This document shows positions 1 through 13,085 of a stretch of 64,000 nt of DNA, piece after piece. Each line of letters opens with the position of its first letter. Positions within the stretch are counted from its first letter, which is position 1. Position numbers and translations under genes: made by a program. The stretch covers positions 5,332,001 to 5,396,000 of the forward strand of contig OZ059899.1 of the NCBI GenBank assembly GCA_964057225.1, written 5' to 3'. This DNA is from Auanema rhodensis (taxonomy: Eukaryota > Nematoda > Chromadorea > Rhabditida > Rhabditidae). The notes beneath the pieces are model-generated. The model did no database searches and was not told where the DNA came from. It saw only the letters and a program-made list of their open reading frames with translations.

Positions 1-3000
1 CCGCTTCTCTTCTGCTATTCGTTCAATAGCTGTCCTTGATGTGTGCTTCTTTTCCGATGAAACAGGAAAAAAACTGTCATTCTCGTCTTCACAAGCTCAC
101 GTCTGTTTCCAATTTCAGAAAATGATTCAAAATTTTCGTTGAAACAATGAAAAATGACAATTGGGTGTATCATGAAAGTTTAGAATCAAATTTTAATATA
201 ATTCTATTATATTCATATGACGTTCACAAATAAATGACAGCTAATTCAGAACAGCCTTCCGATGATACTCGATATCATCCGAATTCTACCTTATATGGTA
301 AGACAGCAAAGTATTCTGTTCTGATAGCATATCAGTGTCATAATTTCTTTTGATTAGTATCCGCTTTTATGTTCGGAAACAAGCTTTGAACTCTCATCTA
401 GCAGTGAAAACCATTTTTTCGTCTGTCGATTGTCTCTGTCTGTTTCATGTAACAATCAATTGAACAGAAAAAAATCTTAAAAAACTTCATAGGTGTAGTC
501 TTGTATTCATGTACCTCTATCGTACCCTTAACTCATCAGAATATAGTGATAAGTCGTAGGAGGGTGATGAGTAACGTCACCATGAAGTCTGCATACAAGC
601 TGAGGACAGCGTTTGACAGTTTGAAAAATTTAGGTACAAACATCAGATAATGTCTAGATAGAGAGAATCGTCTTATCTTAAAGTATTTAATTATATATTA
701 TAACCATTAAGATATATTTATAGCTTTATACATCCACACCTTATGTTGTATGTTTCTGAGATATTTGAAATACTCCACATACATTCCTAGTTAACCAACT
801 TGCCATATATACACGCATATCATATATCTTTATCTTTATAAAAATAATAATAAAAAAAAGATTTTTTGAATGAATAACGGAAGGTTATGAAGAGCCAGAT
901 GCTCCAATACCATCACCTGTCTTTTCTGTAGCTCTTTCATTCAGTCAGTCAGTCAGCTCCTCCCCTTACTAGCCCATTCCTACTTTCTTTCTATCTCATA
1001 CACTCCTCATCATCCTCTCTCTCTCTCTAGGTCTACTCCCTGCCTTCCTTAACGTCTTATCGTTCAATTTTCTTTGCCAATAAGCAAAGTCACACGAGTG
1101 TTCTTCCTTTACAACGTTCTATGTTGTTCTCTCTCTCTCCCTCTCTCTTTCTCTATTTCCCTCTATACCTCCCTTCATCAGCTATTCCCTTCCTTCAAAA
1201 TCCAATTCATATATCTTGTATATTTCATTTAATGTTTTTGAATAATTAAATAACTTCACCCTATACTTCTCTATTCGTTTCAAATTCACTGTATGTCTCA
1301 TAAAGCAGTATATGGCTTACGACCACACTGTGCGCAGATCATCAACAGTTAGTTATGTATCTATGCTGTCCAATGTTGATGTTTGAAATTGATTTTTCGA
1401 CTTTTTTTTCTCTTCTTCTTCATATTTTACAGTCTTTTCCATTAATCTCCTCGTTTTTTCTCTTCGATTTTCATACATTGTGTTCCTGTGCAGTCTTTAT
1501 GTTTCTATATATCTTCACATTCATTCTTCTATTTTGATCAAATTCTCAGATATCTTTTATCCAACTTTTCTAATGAAATTAATATTTCTTTGAAGAACAA
1601 TTAGTTATTAATTTTTTAAAGAAATTTTATTAATTTCTTACCTATTCTTCCTTTCCTTTCCTTTATTTCTTCTTCTTCATCTTTTAAATAATAAATTTTT
1701 GTTTGTATATGGTATTCAATATCCATGATTTATACATATTTCTTTTAGTATTTTTCACAGATTCTCTTAAGTTTTTCAGCTTTTTTTGTTGACAAGCTTT
1801 TAAATTAAAAATGCTACGTGTCATTGATTGTGGTCAGTGCCATCTCTATCCATATACACAACACACGTAAAACGACCAGAAAAGGCAAAGTAGTCTTTGA
1901 ATTCACAATATTCATTGTCTTTTGTCTTCATCATCTTTATCTTCATTTTTTAAATTTTATTTTTTATTAAAAATATTTTATTATTTATATTTAGATGAAT
2001 AATAATAATAATATTTATTATTATATTTATACATATTATATATATCTTTTTAAAAAATCTTTACATAAGGTTTTGTTTGAGACCAATTTTCTTCAATTTT
2101 TAATCAAAAAATTTGATTAAAAAAATAATTTTTCCTCAAAAAAAATGAAAACCAAAGTTTATATAACGATTATACTGCTTTCTCATCAATTCTCTAGTTA
2201 CTCTTGTATTCATTGGAGAAGATTAACATAGAACCATCCCCTTTTCCCATCTCTATATGACCATGGTCTTACTTAGTCTAGTGTAGGGTATATGTGTGTG
2301 TGTGTGTATGTATGAACTGAAGTGGAGTGTATGGATTACGGTAGAACTTGTTGTTCGTTCCGTCATCGTCTACGATCGTTTGTGCTTCTCTCGCATTACT
2401 CTCTCATTCTTTCTCTCGTTCTTTCCATTATCTATATAGCTTTCTCTTTTTCTCTTGTTGAACCTGACTCCCTTCTGATGACTGAAATCGATCGCTTCTA
2501 CATCGGTTAGCGAACCTACGGGATGGTTGAACGCATGAAGTCATCGTTGTCGTCGTCAATGATGACTGATGCCTGTATGTATAACTAACTTCATATGGTA
2601 ATTGTCAGTATTAACTATTTTCTTGTTACATTAGTTAACTTGTGATCGGATAGGGTTCAAACTGATTGAGAATGTATTAAATATCATTCTCATATCATTG
2701 TATCAAAATGCATCATTTCTAAACCAAATAAGTTACAATTCCCATCTTCTTCCAGCATCTTTTTTTTTGTCATCAAGCAGCAAATACATGCTATCTCTTT
2801 ATACTTCCCTACATTTTGCTAATATTTCTATTCTGCACTTCTATATATTACAACAATGTATTTTTGAGCTTATGCTATTCATATTCCCGCCACACCCCCT
2901 CTAGTGTCAGGACCAAAAAAAAAAGAAGAAAAAGTGAAAAGAGAATCTATTTATGAATTGAAACTATTCGTTTTCGGCTTACGAATAACATGAAAAGATA

Positions 3001-3629
3001 AATGATCATCATCATATGTGAGAATGTGAACCTTTCCTATCAATATCCAGTCTCTTCCTCTTCCCTCTCTGTTTCACTTTATCTCTTTCTCTTGCTCTTC
3101 CTTCACTTTATCTATAAAATATAAAAAAATAATATTTTCAATAAATCTATTTGTGTTTTACAAACTTATTCGTGCAACTTAATTCCGCCAAAACTGGGAT
3201 GGCAATACGATTTATTAGTTAGTGAACCTATCTATACATAGCATAATCAAGAGAGAAACAGGCATGAGAGCCAGACGAGAGGATAGATGCAGATTACTGT
3301 ATCTGCCTGATGCCTTCCTCGACAGCAGGTAATTTGTAACAAAGACCTTGCTACTCTTTCCCTCCATCTATCTCTATCTCCTACTCTCTCATAGTGATAT
3401 GTTATAGTAATGTCTCTTCATATATTCTTTAAAACTTTCATTTTGTCTCGAGTGAACTTCTAATAACACATTTTTCTTTTTTTTATATAATTTATACGTT
3501 CTTTATAATAATAATGTTAATAGTATTATACTATATTATAACATAATATATATTTTATTTTTCTTTATTTCAGTAATTCTTTCATCGTATAACAAACTAG
3601 CTCAAATCTTACTGTGAGTACCTAATGCT
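1..3629. other. AT-rich non-coding region upstream of the Hox gene
   Basis: I see no coding exon here. The sequence is AT-rich with pyrimidine-rich runs, for example CT tracts near 1,015-1,030 and 1,125-1,155. Two slightly GC-richer patches, about 530-600 and 2,330-2,560, lie in otherwise featureless DNA and could hold enhancers of the gene starting at 3,630. The short open frames on both strands are made of CT-rich or hydrophobic low-complexity translation and lack paired splice sites. A 3' splice-like TTTCAG at about 3,568-3,573 may be the trans-splice or 5'-UTR acceptor of the Hox transcript. Confidence 0.5.
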
Positions 3630-6600
3630 ATGATTTCGGTCATGACAATGATGAACAGCAGTCAAAATCCTAATCATAATGGGTATGTCAATTATAATTA
3701 TATATATATATTCTCTTATCATACTATTTTTTATTTTAGTGGTTTTAATCTGAATGGTGGTTGCCGTAACTTCATTACTCCAGCTGACAATCAAGCTGAT
3801 CGTACCGTCACACAGGCTTCTCCTCCCATTGTAACTCCTTCGTAAGTCTTATATGCCTATCTGAATATATAAAGACGTATAGTTGGATCGATGAAAATAA
3901 AGACTATACTCTATGTTTCGTGATATATACATTTGGTGTTTTAGTAGTCAAAACAATACATATTCTTGTTACAGCTCGGCCAGCAGTGGATCAAATCAAA
4001 TGCCAGCCGCCTATATGGGTTATACTGAATCCATTCAATCAGCTGCTCAAAAAAATCTTTTTGTAACAGCTCATCCCCAAGCAGGCAAATTTCCAAATGG
4101 AGCTACACCAAGTAATCACTAAATTTCATTTGATATCGATAGACAATAGAGCTGCTATTTTGATGTTTTTACTAATATCACGCGTTCTGCTCATCATTTT
4201 AACCAAACCATGTGCTTCAGATTTCGACATGATGGCTATGAATCCAGATTTCTATAATACAGGCCTAGCATGGCCCTCATACTATCAACCTCAAACCTAC
4301 CCATTTCCTCCCAATTACCAAAATCATGTGATAGACGTTTCAAATATCAGTGGAGGTTAGTTGATATCATTTTTTTTTAAATTTCCGGGTTAAATTAATT
4401 ATTTTTATTATTTATATTGCTTTTTTTATTCACAACTTTCACTTTTTACATAATGTCTTTGTTAACTTTTGAATATAGTTGATAGGAGGCCAAATAGCCA
4501 GTTAAAGTTCCTATATGCTGGTCGGCTACCGTACCCCTACCGTAATATTGGCGGGCAGTGGCTGACTGGCTGAGAGCGAGAGAGCGCGCACACAGAGGAG
4601 AGTGCATAGTAATGGGCTTCTCGTATGAGAGAAGTAGGCAAAGAAGAGAAGAAGTTGTCGGTTTTGCTTTCATCTGCTATCAATTCATCTCTCCAACTTG
4701 TGAAGAGTGTGTTTGCAAGTACCTTCAGAAGCGTCTGTCCGTCTGCTGCTCTCTGATATAATAATACTATTTGTAGCAGATGGGTCGAAGCGTTTTGTGC
4801 GTGCTGGACTTTCTTATCAAATCATAAATATTCGCACTCCCCCCCCCCACCCATCAGACATACATATATGTATATATCATTTTCTGAAGGTATATTGATT
4901 TTCTTCAATGATGTTACGTCTTCCGAAGGATTGGGGTGTCAGAATTCATCTAATTGATTTAAAGCCGAATAGAGTTTTAGCCAATTACATACTTCTCATG
5001 ATACTTATAAAACATTTTTTGATCAGTTATATCGAAACATCAGATGAATCATATGTGTGTTCATCGTTCACATACTTGAAGTTTTTTCATTTTGGTAGAA
5101 TGAAAGAAGTTTCACTGTCTATCTTCAAATCAAAGAAAAAATCAGGGAAAGAACGATTTGTTTTTTGAAATGGTTTGGTTCAATCAGGAAAATTCGACAA
5201 TTTCTTATTTTTCTGTATTTTTGTGCTAAATTTACCTCAATAATGCCGCCATCTGGTTGTGAGCTTGTAAAGTCGGCATTTATTCATTTCTTAGAGTAAG
5301 TCAAATCAAAAGAGAAAAGGAGGGAGAGAGGGGGAGAGTTGATGAAAGTAGAGACAGAGAGTCCGGCTCTCTTACTTTTATTCTCTCTGTATATCTCTCG
5401 TAACTCTTGTAGATTGAGCCGTCTGTCGTAGTCTCGATGACGTTTAATTAAGCTGTAAATTCGGCTGCTAGGCTTGCCAAGCCAGATCTCCCGGCTGTGC
5501 CGTATTTCGCGATGGACGTTAGCTTTTCATTTTCAGCTGAAAACTGATGAAACAGGCAGAAAGGGGTTTTCTCATGTATACATACCCATTGATCAGAATG
5601 AGATTGTTATAATAGGTTCTTGATCTTCAAGCATAATCATAAAGAAACAAAATGAATAAAACACGAAGATATAAGGATTATCTATATATGTTTGATGTAT
5701 CATGCACTACGATTGAATTTGCTCTGACAAGTTCAAACTATTTTTCACGAATATCATATCTCTGATTGATATGTTGGTTTGCCCAAAAATGTGTCATACA
5801 AACTTCCAGGGTCTTTAGTATGTTTGGAGATTCTTAACAAACATAATCCTGGACCTACATATATAGATACACACCTGGTTTATGGCCTTTTTTGAAAGGC
5901 GAACAAGCAGTACCAAACATACGGCACACACCTGCCATTTGGCCTTCTCTCTATAACTTCTATAGTATTTTCTAACTTTTATGTCATTTTTCTTATTTTC
6001 CTTCTATACTTCTCTCTCTGTCTCAGCCTGTCTCATTCTCTTGTTCTCTCAATATGATATTTTAAGTTTCTGTGGACAAACAATATTGGAAATTGAATAT
6101 TAATATTTAAATTATAATCTAACTAACTATATCATATAATCTTGTTTTCTAAAACATACTACTTTCTACGTAATAGAATATTTCCAATGTTAGTTGTCTC
6201 ATGAGAAGGTAAAGGAAGCAAATGGTTTGAGCACATCAGAAAAAACGATTTTATGGCGACGATAAAGTGCGGCCGACAAGAAGATGACTTAGAAGTTAGA
6301 AAAGATGAAGAAAATGCCGACACCGAAGAAGTTAGTTGTTGGAGGACAGTCTGCAGAATGTGCGAAAGGAACTTGCTACGAAGACATAGATAGAGGGAAA
6401 CACAAAAAAGAAGAAGAGAGAAAGAGAGAGAGAGAGAGAGAAATGATTGCTGGTAGATTTTATAAACTGACGCACGCAGTTTTCCACGTGATTGTTTGAG
6501 ATTTTCATTCAAATTTTCAATTAGATATAGAAATGTCTAAAAGCTTTTATTTGAAATATTGAACCGGAACTTTCAGTAAAATCTTATCTGAAGTGTAGTA

Positions 6601-7554
6601 CTCTAGTTCAGTTTCTTGAAAAATTATAATCACATGACAACTTGATGTCTATTCATCATTTGATGTTGCTGGTTAAAAGAAAAATTTAATTTTCTTATCG
6701 GTGTTATGCGTATACCACAACAGAATATTTTTTTCAATAAAATATATATTATAAGTATTAAGTTATAGATATATACATATAATTAATATAATTAATCTGA
6801 TATTTATATAATTTGAAATATTTGAAAATCATTGAAAATTCATCTAATGGATGTTCATAATCATACTGATGTCATGTATCTGGTAACATTAATGAAGCAG
6901 ATGAAATGAATGCTGTACTAATCACATCTCTATCTCTCTTCTCCATATAGTTAGCATAGTATACCGAAAGTTGAAAAATGAACTTCAATGTTCAGAACTA
7001 GCTGATTTCTCATTCAATTCTATTTTCTAATTTCTTTTTCTTTTTTTTTCGGTTCCCCCCCTCTCTCTCTCTCTGTCTCTTTCTCTCTCTCTCTCTTCAT
7101 CTCAAATTTTTCTCGTTTAGATGTCTAGTAGATTGAAGATTACGGTAGAAATTCGTATTAGTCACACACATAGCTCATCTGCTATTCAGCTACTACCGAC
7201 CTTCATCCAATTTGTTCCGTTTTCCCCAAGGGGTCAAGTCACTTCAATGTATCAACTCAGGGAAAAAAAGTTGTTCTAGCTTTACGCTCTTTAGTCTTTC
7301 TGTATGAATATTCAGCATTTCTGCTAAGTTCATATATTTTGAAGCCATATCCTTCAGTATATTTTGTGAAAATCAAGCTTTTGTCTATATGCTTGTGAAT
7401 TCAAAGTTGAAGCATGGTTCTGGAAGATGATTTCATTAGCTTTAAGGGTAATATTCAATGGTAATCGGAAAGCAAACACGATATTGACATCAGTTTTATG
7501 ATATCCTAAGCCTGATCCTCCCACTGTTTTCTCTCTTTCTCACCCATGACCAAT

Positions 7555-7598
<44 letters not shown>

Positions 7599-9306
7599 AA
7601 CGTTTACCTTCAAACACATAACACCCTCAAGCGCAGCAGTACAAACCTTTATATGGCCCAGTAGCAGCTGCATAGTGAATATTGGAAAGCTTTAATTGGA
7701 ACAATTTGGTAATTGCCCATACAAACACATGAGCACAGAAGGATGGAAAATTGAATTGAGAAATCACTTGAAAGATGATGATGTGCAGAAAAAAAGGGAA
7801 CAAGGAAATAAAAGATTTTCTGGGATATCATTGATTGTTTTTCCACATTTTCCATTTCCTTCTTCCTCATTTTAATTTTTTTTGTTTCCATGAAGAAAAA
7901 AAAGGAATACAATGAAAAAAGATTGAATGAAGATAGGATGGTTGACTTGAGAAATTTCGTGAAATTTATTGGTCTCATCGAGGCTTCACGTACTGTCGTA
8001 AGACCACCCAAATCACAATTTACGGCTGTATGTATGTGTGATGATGGATGCGAAAGAAAATGATGTCTTTAAATCTATTCTATCTAATGATTTGTACCTT
8101 TGTAATCAAACAAGAACGGAAGAGATGGTGAAAGATAGATCGTACCCCCTTGCCAGGTTGGAGGAAAAAATAGAAGGATAGCTAGGATGAGGAGATTCAT
8201 TGTTTGTAGAATATGAGATAGATAGATACAAAGAAATCGAGATGTTCAGAGATGCATCCTCTTTCGCTCCAAAATTTCCACAAAATAGAATATACATACT
8301 GGGGTATACGGTAGCCAGAGAAGGAAGAAAATCATTTGTAAAAGTACTGATATGTATCTCCAGCAAGGACACAACACAATCGTTAGGGGGGGGAAGGGTT
8401 GCCTTGTTTCTACCTAATCTACATGTCCTCTTCCTCATCTCCTTCTTTACCTCTATCTCTATCTCTCTTCCATTTTGTATATTCCTTTCTCTCGATTTTA
8501 ATAGTAAAAAATGATCAAAAAAAGGAATTGAGGAAGGTACTATACCATGGCCACCTGGTCCTATCTTTAGATATTACCAAAATATCAATACTTCATATCG
8601 GATAAATCAGATATATCAATAACATCTGTATATATATATATATATAGTTTAATATAATTATTTAATTATTCAGCCTTCTTTTACAATTGTGTTTGTTTGA
8701 TCTCTTCTATCTCTCTATCTCTCTCTCTACCTCTCTTTTTCTTTTTCTCTTTCTTTCATTCTTAATTTCTCTTTCTTTTCATTCTGAAATGCCGAAATGT
8801 GAATTGCCATTGCCAACTTCTGAATTTTAATTTTGCCCGAAAGCTGTTGTATGTAACAGGCGGCAACTAAATATTTCCGAAGAAAAGCTTCAAAAATATA
8901 AAAAATTAAAAAAGAAAAATTGTTTCTCTCAATTACATAGACGTCATTTTTATTGTTTTGCTGTTTCAGATCCCAACTTGGATTGGACTAGTAACTCAAA
9001 TCTTCGTAAAAAAAGGAAGCCATATACCAAATATCAAACATTAGAATTAGAAAAGGAATTTATTTATAATACATATGTCAGCAAACAAAAACGATGGGAC
9101 TTAGCTCGATCATTGAATTTAACAGAACGACAAGTCAAAATTTGGTTCCAGGTATATTCTTTTATATTCTTTATATCATTTCTTACAATCTTATCTTATA
9201 GAACCGAAGAATGAAGCAGAAAAAGCAAACTCAGAGAGGTCCCGAAACATCCGGCATCGTCGGCATGATTCCTCCTCAATCGATTTCTTCACGTGAAGAA
9301 GAATAG
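3630..9306 (+). CDS. nob-1/php-3: Posterior Hox transcription factor, Abd-B class (nob-1/php-3 like)
   Basis: This is a homeodomain transcription factor of the Abdominal-B class, expected to pattern the posterior body from the nucleus. My six-exon model is 3630-3682, 3740-3841, 3975-4111, 4221-4355, 8970-9151 and 9202-9306, giving 237 residues. An in-frame TGA lies just upstream of the ATG at 3630. The homeodomain spans about residues 154-213. It contains [19 protein letters not shown] and the recognition-helix stretch [16 protein letters not shown], with Gln50 and Asn51. A tryptophan at residue 148, six positions before the homeodomain, matches the conserved W of Abd-B/Hox9-10 proteins. The N-terminal half is rich in Ser, Asn, Gln and Pro. 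An intron splits the homeodomain right after Gln50, and a 4.6 kb intron precedes the homeodomain exon. Class assignment is firm; whether it is the nob-1 or php-3 orthologue cannot be decided here. Confidence 0.93.
4356..8969 (+). promoter_or_regulatory. Long Hox intron with GC-richer islands (candidate enhancers)
   Basis: This 4.6 kb intron is about a hundred times longer than the typical 41-54 nt introns of this window. Within AT-rich sequence it contains patches of clearly higher GC content and complexity, notably 4,480-4,820 and 5,240-5,560. The second includes the near-palindrome GGCTTGCCAAGCC. Simple repeats, including a (TC)17 run at 7561-7595, fill other parts. Long introns in developmental regulators often hold enhancers. 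I infer that role here and cannot show conservation. Confidence 0.45.
7561..7595. repeat. (TC)n microsatellite
   Basis: A perfect dinucleotide run of about 17 TC units inside the long Hox intron. Confidence 0.95.
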
Positions 9307-9502
9307 ATACCGTTTTTCTTTTCCTTCTTTGTATTTTTTCTTAGAATAATCGCATAATACTGGTATGTTTCGGAGCTCTGAGCTCAGTCCGTTAGCCTTC
9401 ACCTGTCACTCTCTCTCTCTCTCTCTCAATCACACACACACACTTTCTTCTTCTATTTCTTAAAATGACATCATTTTTCCTTTTTTTTTTAATTTTTGCT
9501 CT

Positions 9503-9539
<37 letters not shown>

Positions 9540-12500
9540 TTACTTACTTACTCTTTCTATATCCTTCTCCTTCTACTGATACAGTCAAATTCTCTTTGTC
9601 TAACCGTCTATGTCCCATGCTCCCCCCTCCGTACTTTATGTATGCTCTTACTCTTATTCAATCTTCCTCCTCCTCCTCCTCCTTTCTATTTTTTTTTACA
9701 AAAAAGTTACCGTAGTAAATCGTTGTATATTCTATTCAAAAGTTGTTTAATTTCTGCTGTCTAGGTGCGGAAATCGTTTGAAAAATTTGCTTCTGTATGT
9801 TCCAGTTGCTTCAGATCTATTCATCTAACGCAATTTTTTTGCACATCAAGACTTTTCTCTTTATATTTAAGATCAAATATCTAACAAAAAAAATGTTTTT
9901 TTTTCTTGGTTTATAACCAAATATGATCATGACAAAATAAAAATGTGAAAATTTTTTACTTTATTCCTCGTATGTGTGTTAGATTTCCTAAAGAATTCAA
10001 AAGAAGAATGATTTTTCAAAACTAGAGTAATTGAAACATACATGTATGAATGAGTATTTACTTTCATATTATTCATTGAAGACGTGAAAACAAAAAAAAA
10101 GTTTCATGTTATGCTTCAACATGATATACAGATATAACCTATTTCAAACTTTATTTTGACAACCTTTTTGAATAATGAAAATCTCTCTCTCTCTCTCTCT
10201 TACTCTTACTCTTAACCTATAAACATATTCTTTTCTTAATTGAATTCTTTCTGAAAAGATAGAAACATCAGAAAAGAAAAGAACTGAAACCATCTTTTGA
10301 AAAACTGGAAATAGCAATATCCATGTCATGATTATACTAGGTTTTAAACTAAATTTGTATTATAATTTAAGATGAAAAACGAGCTGAACTGACTTGCCAT
10401 TTTAAAAAATTTAAATTTATATTTCAGCGAAACTATTTCTGATTTGATTTTACATCTCAGTTTGCTTTTCTTTTTTCATATGATTCTCCTAATATTCCCC
10501 GTTAGTCCATTGTTTTTTCAATTTTTTTTGGGCGTATACTTTGCTTCTACTTAGTAAGTACTTCGGTTATTGTATTCTTAAGTTTCTGATAGAATATAAA
10601 TTTTCTCTTCAAAGTTTCTTACAAAATTCTCTTTCTCTCTATCTCTCTACCCTTCATCCTCACTCCAGCTCACTCACTCTCTCTCTCTCTCTCTTTATAT
10701 ATTTTCCGTTATTTAAAGATAATACTGTTTTTGTTGTTACTTTTTCCTTTTCTATTTCTTCAACTGTATTAATTAATACAGATTAATGTAGTCAAATATG
10801 CTATACATATTATATAAATATATATAATATAAATATGAAAATGCTGAAAAATAAAAGTTTTAAACAAAATTTGTTTTTTTTTCTAAACAGAAATCAATAT
10901 AAACATAACTATACTTAACTATAAATATAAATAAATATATAATATTCAATCAAATAAGTATATTGATAACATATATAAATGAAAAACTACTGAAACAACT
11001 AAACATAAATATGAAATTTCTTTAACAAACAAAAAATAATTTGATTAATTCATTAAGAGATTATATTTTTTTTTAAATCTTCAACTAATTGAAAGATAAA
11101 TTATTCAGTTTTCTTGCGATTTTCCAATAAAACAACGAAGAGTTCATTGAATCTAATCAATCAACTACAATCACACGATAATCAGCTACGACGAGAAATA
11201 TCAATAAAGCTTTTCTTTCTTTTTACTATTTTATTATTATTATTAATAATCTTTGTATTATATAACATATAGTTTAACTATATAATGAATAAATAAATAT
11301 ATTTTAAAAGATATTTGAACTTGATGTTTAGTTGTAATATTCGTTTCACCTCAAATAAATGATTTCAAAAAAGAACTTTTATCTTTCTATCTCTTATCCA
11401 TTTTCACATTTAACAAAAAATTTCAATCAATATCTTTTAAACTTTTTTTTTATTTTTATTTCAAAAAAAAAAAAAAAAACATTTTTCTAGTAGTTAGTGT
11501 TAACTATATGTATATATTCATATGATTGATAGAGATTATCATATATATATTATATAATATCATTTATTATATGATAATGATAAAAACTATCATGTGATAA
11601 TAAAGATTAAATATTATATTTCTTATCTAATTTTTTCATTTTTTTTTGTCTTTGAATTTGAATGTCCAATATATATTTTATATAATACAATATTTATAAT
11701 TTAACTAAATAATTATATAAAATTTAATTTTTTTTTCAAATTTATCATCTTCTTAATGACTTAATTATTTTTATTTCTTTTAATTTAAAAAAAAAGTATT
11801 TTATAAGAATCTAAACACAAATATATTTTGATTGTAAACGTTATTCACTCTATTGCTTTCTTCTTTTTCTCCTTTTTTTTTCTTTTACTCTTCCTTTCAA
11901 TCAGAGTTTTTTCGTTCATTTTCGATTCTTTTCCTTCTTTTCCTTCTTCTTTAACTGTTATAACATTCAAATTATTTCATCAGTTACATTCATAGTTCCA
12001 TCACGTATGATGATGATGATGATGTTGAAGACACACTGTTTCATCTGCTTTTCATGTTTCATGTTTTATTGATTTTAATATAAAACTATTGAACAATAAA
12101 TATTTTTATAAATATTAATAACTATATGTATATAGTTATATATATATATTATTAACTATATATATATATACATACATATAGCTTATCAATCAGTTATTGA
12201 TTTTTTAAAATTATTTTCTTATATATTGATTTTAAAATTCTTAATTAAACTTATATCATCTTTATCAGCGTTAATGCCTTTTTCTCTGAAAATATCAATT
12301 AATCACGCTTATTTCATTCTCTTTATTCCCTAAATTTCCATGACGACCATCGTTCAAGTTGCTTATTTCCTTCTTTAAAAATCCTCCTTTTTCTTTTTTT
12401 CTAATTTTCATTTGTTGTTGATCATTATGTTTTTTAATTTTTAATTTTTTTCTAATTGAACTTCTTAAAGTACTTAAGGTTTTTAATTTCATATTTTTCA

Positions 12501-13085
12501 TTAAAACAACTTAAAACTTACTTAAATCATTAACTATATCACGTAAACAAATTGAGAATTTTGTTTTTTTTCTAATTGCCAATTCCTGTTTTGTTCAATC
12601 AGACATTTTTGGTATCGTTATATAGGATTAACTTGTTGTTTACATCTATTTTTTGATGTTTCAAATTAATTTTGATTGTTAAAATCCTTAAGAATTTTAT
12701 ATAATTATGTGAAAAGTTAATACGAAAATCTTCCTTTTCATTTATTTTTCCCATTTTCTTTCTTAAAATATGAAATTAACTATGTGAATATAGTTTATTA
12801 TCTATGAAAAAATATTTAAAATTTTTTTGAATCTATGGAATTTTGGGAAAAGTTAATATCTTCGTACACAACATACTTGTCAAGTATGCTATTTATGTTG
12901 AATTCAAGTTATTTACATGAAAATCTTATTAGATATTCATTGATTTTCTTGTTTTTTCTATATATTTATCTTTTTTTATATATTTTTATATATAAATTAT
13001 ATAAATTAATAGATTATTTAGGGTAAATCAGGGTTAAAGTTGAAATTGTGTGGAAATTACACAACGACAGTAAATTGCTTCAATC
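9307..13085. other. AT-rich non-coding region with CT microsatellite
   Basis: This stretch holds the Hox 3' untranslated region and an AT-rich intergenic region. It contains a (CT)n run at about 9,505-9,536 followed by a short TTAC tandem, another CT run at about 10,182-10,200, and (GAT)n at about 12,007-12,024. Open frames on both strands are poly-T/CT or poly-A derived. I find no supportable gene. Confidence 0.6.
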
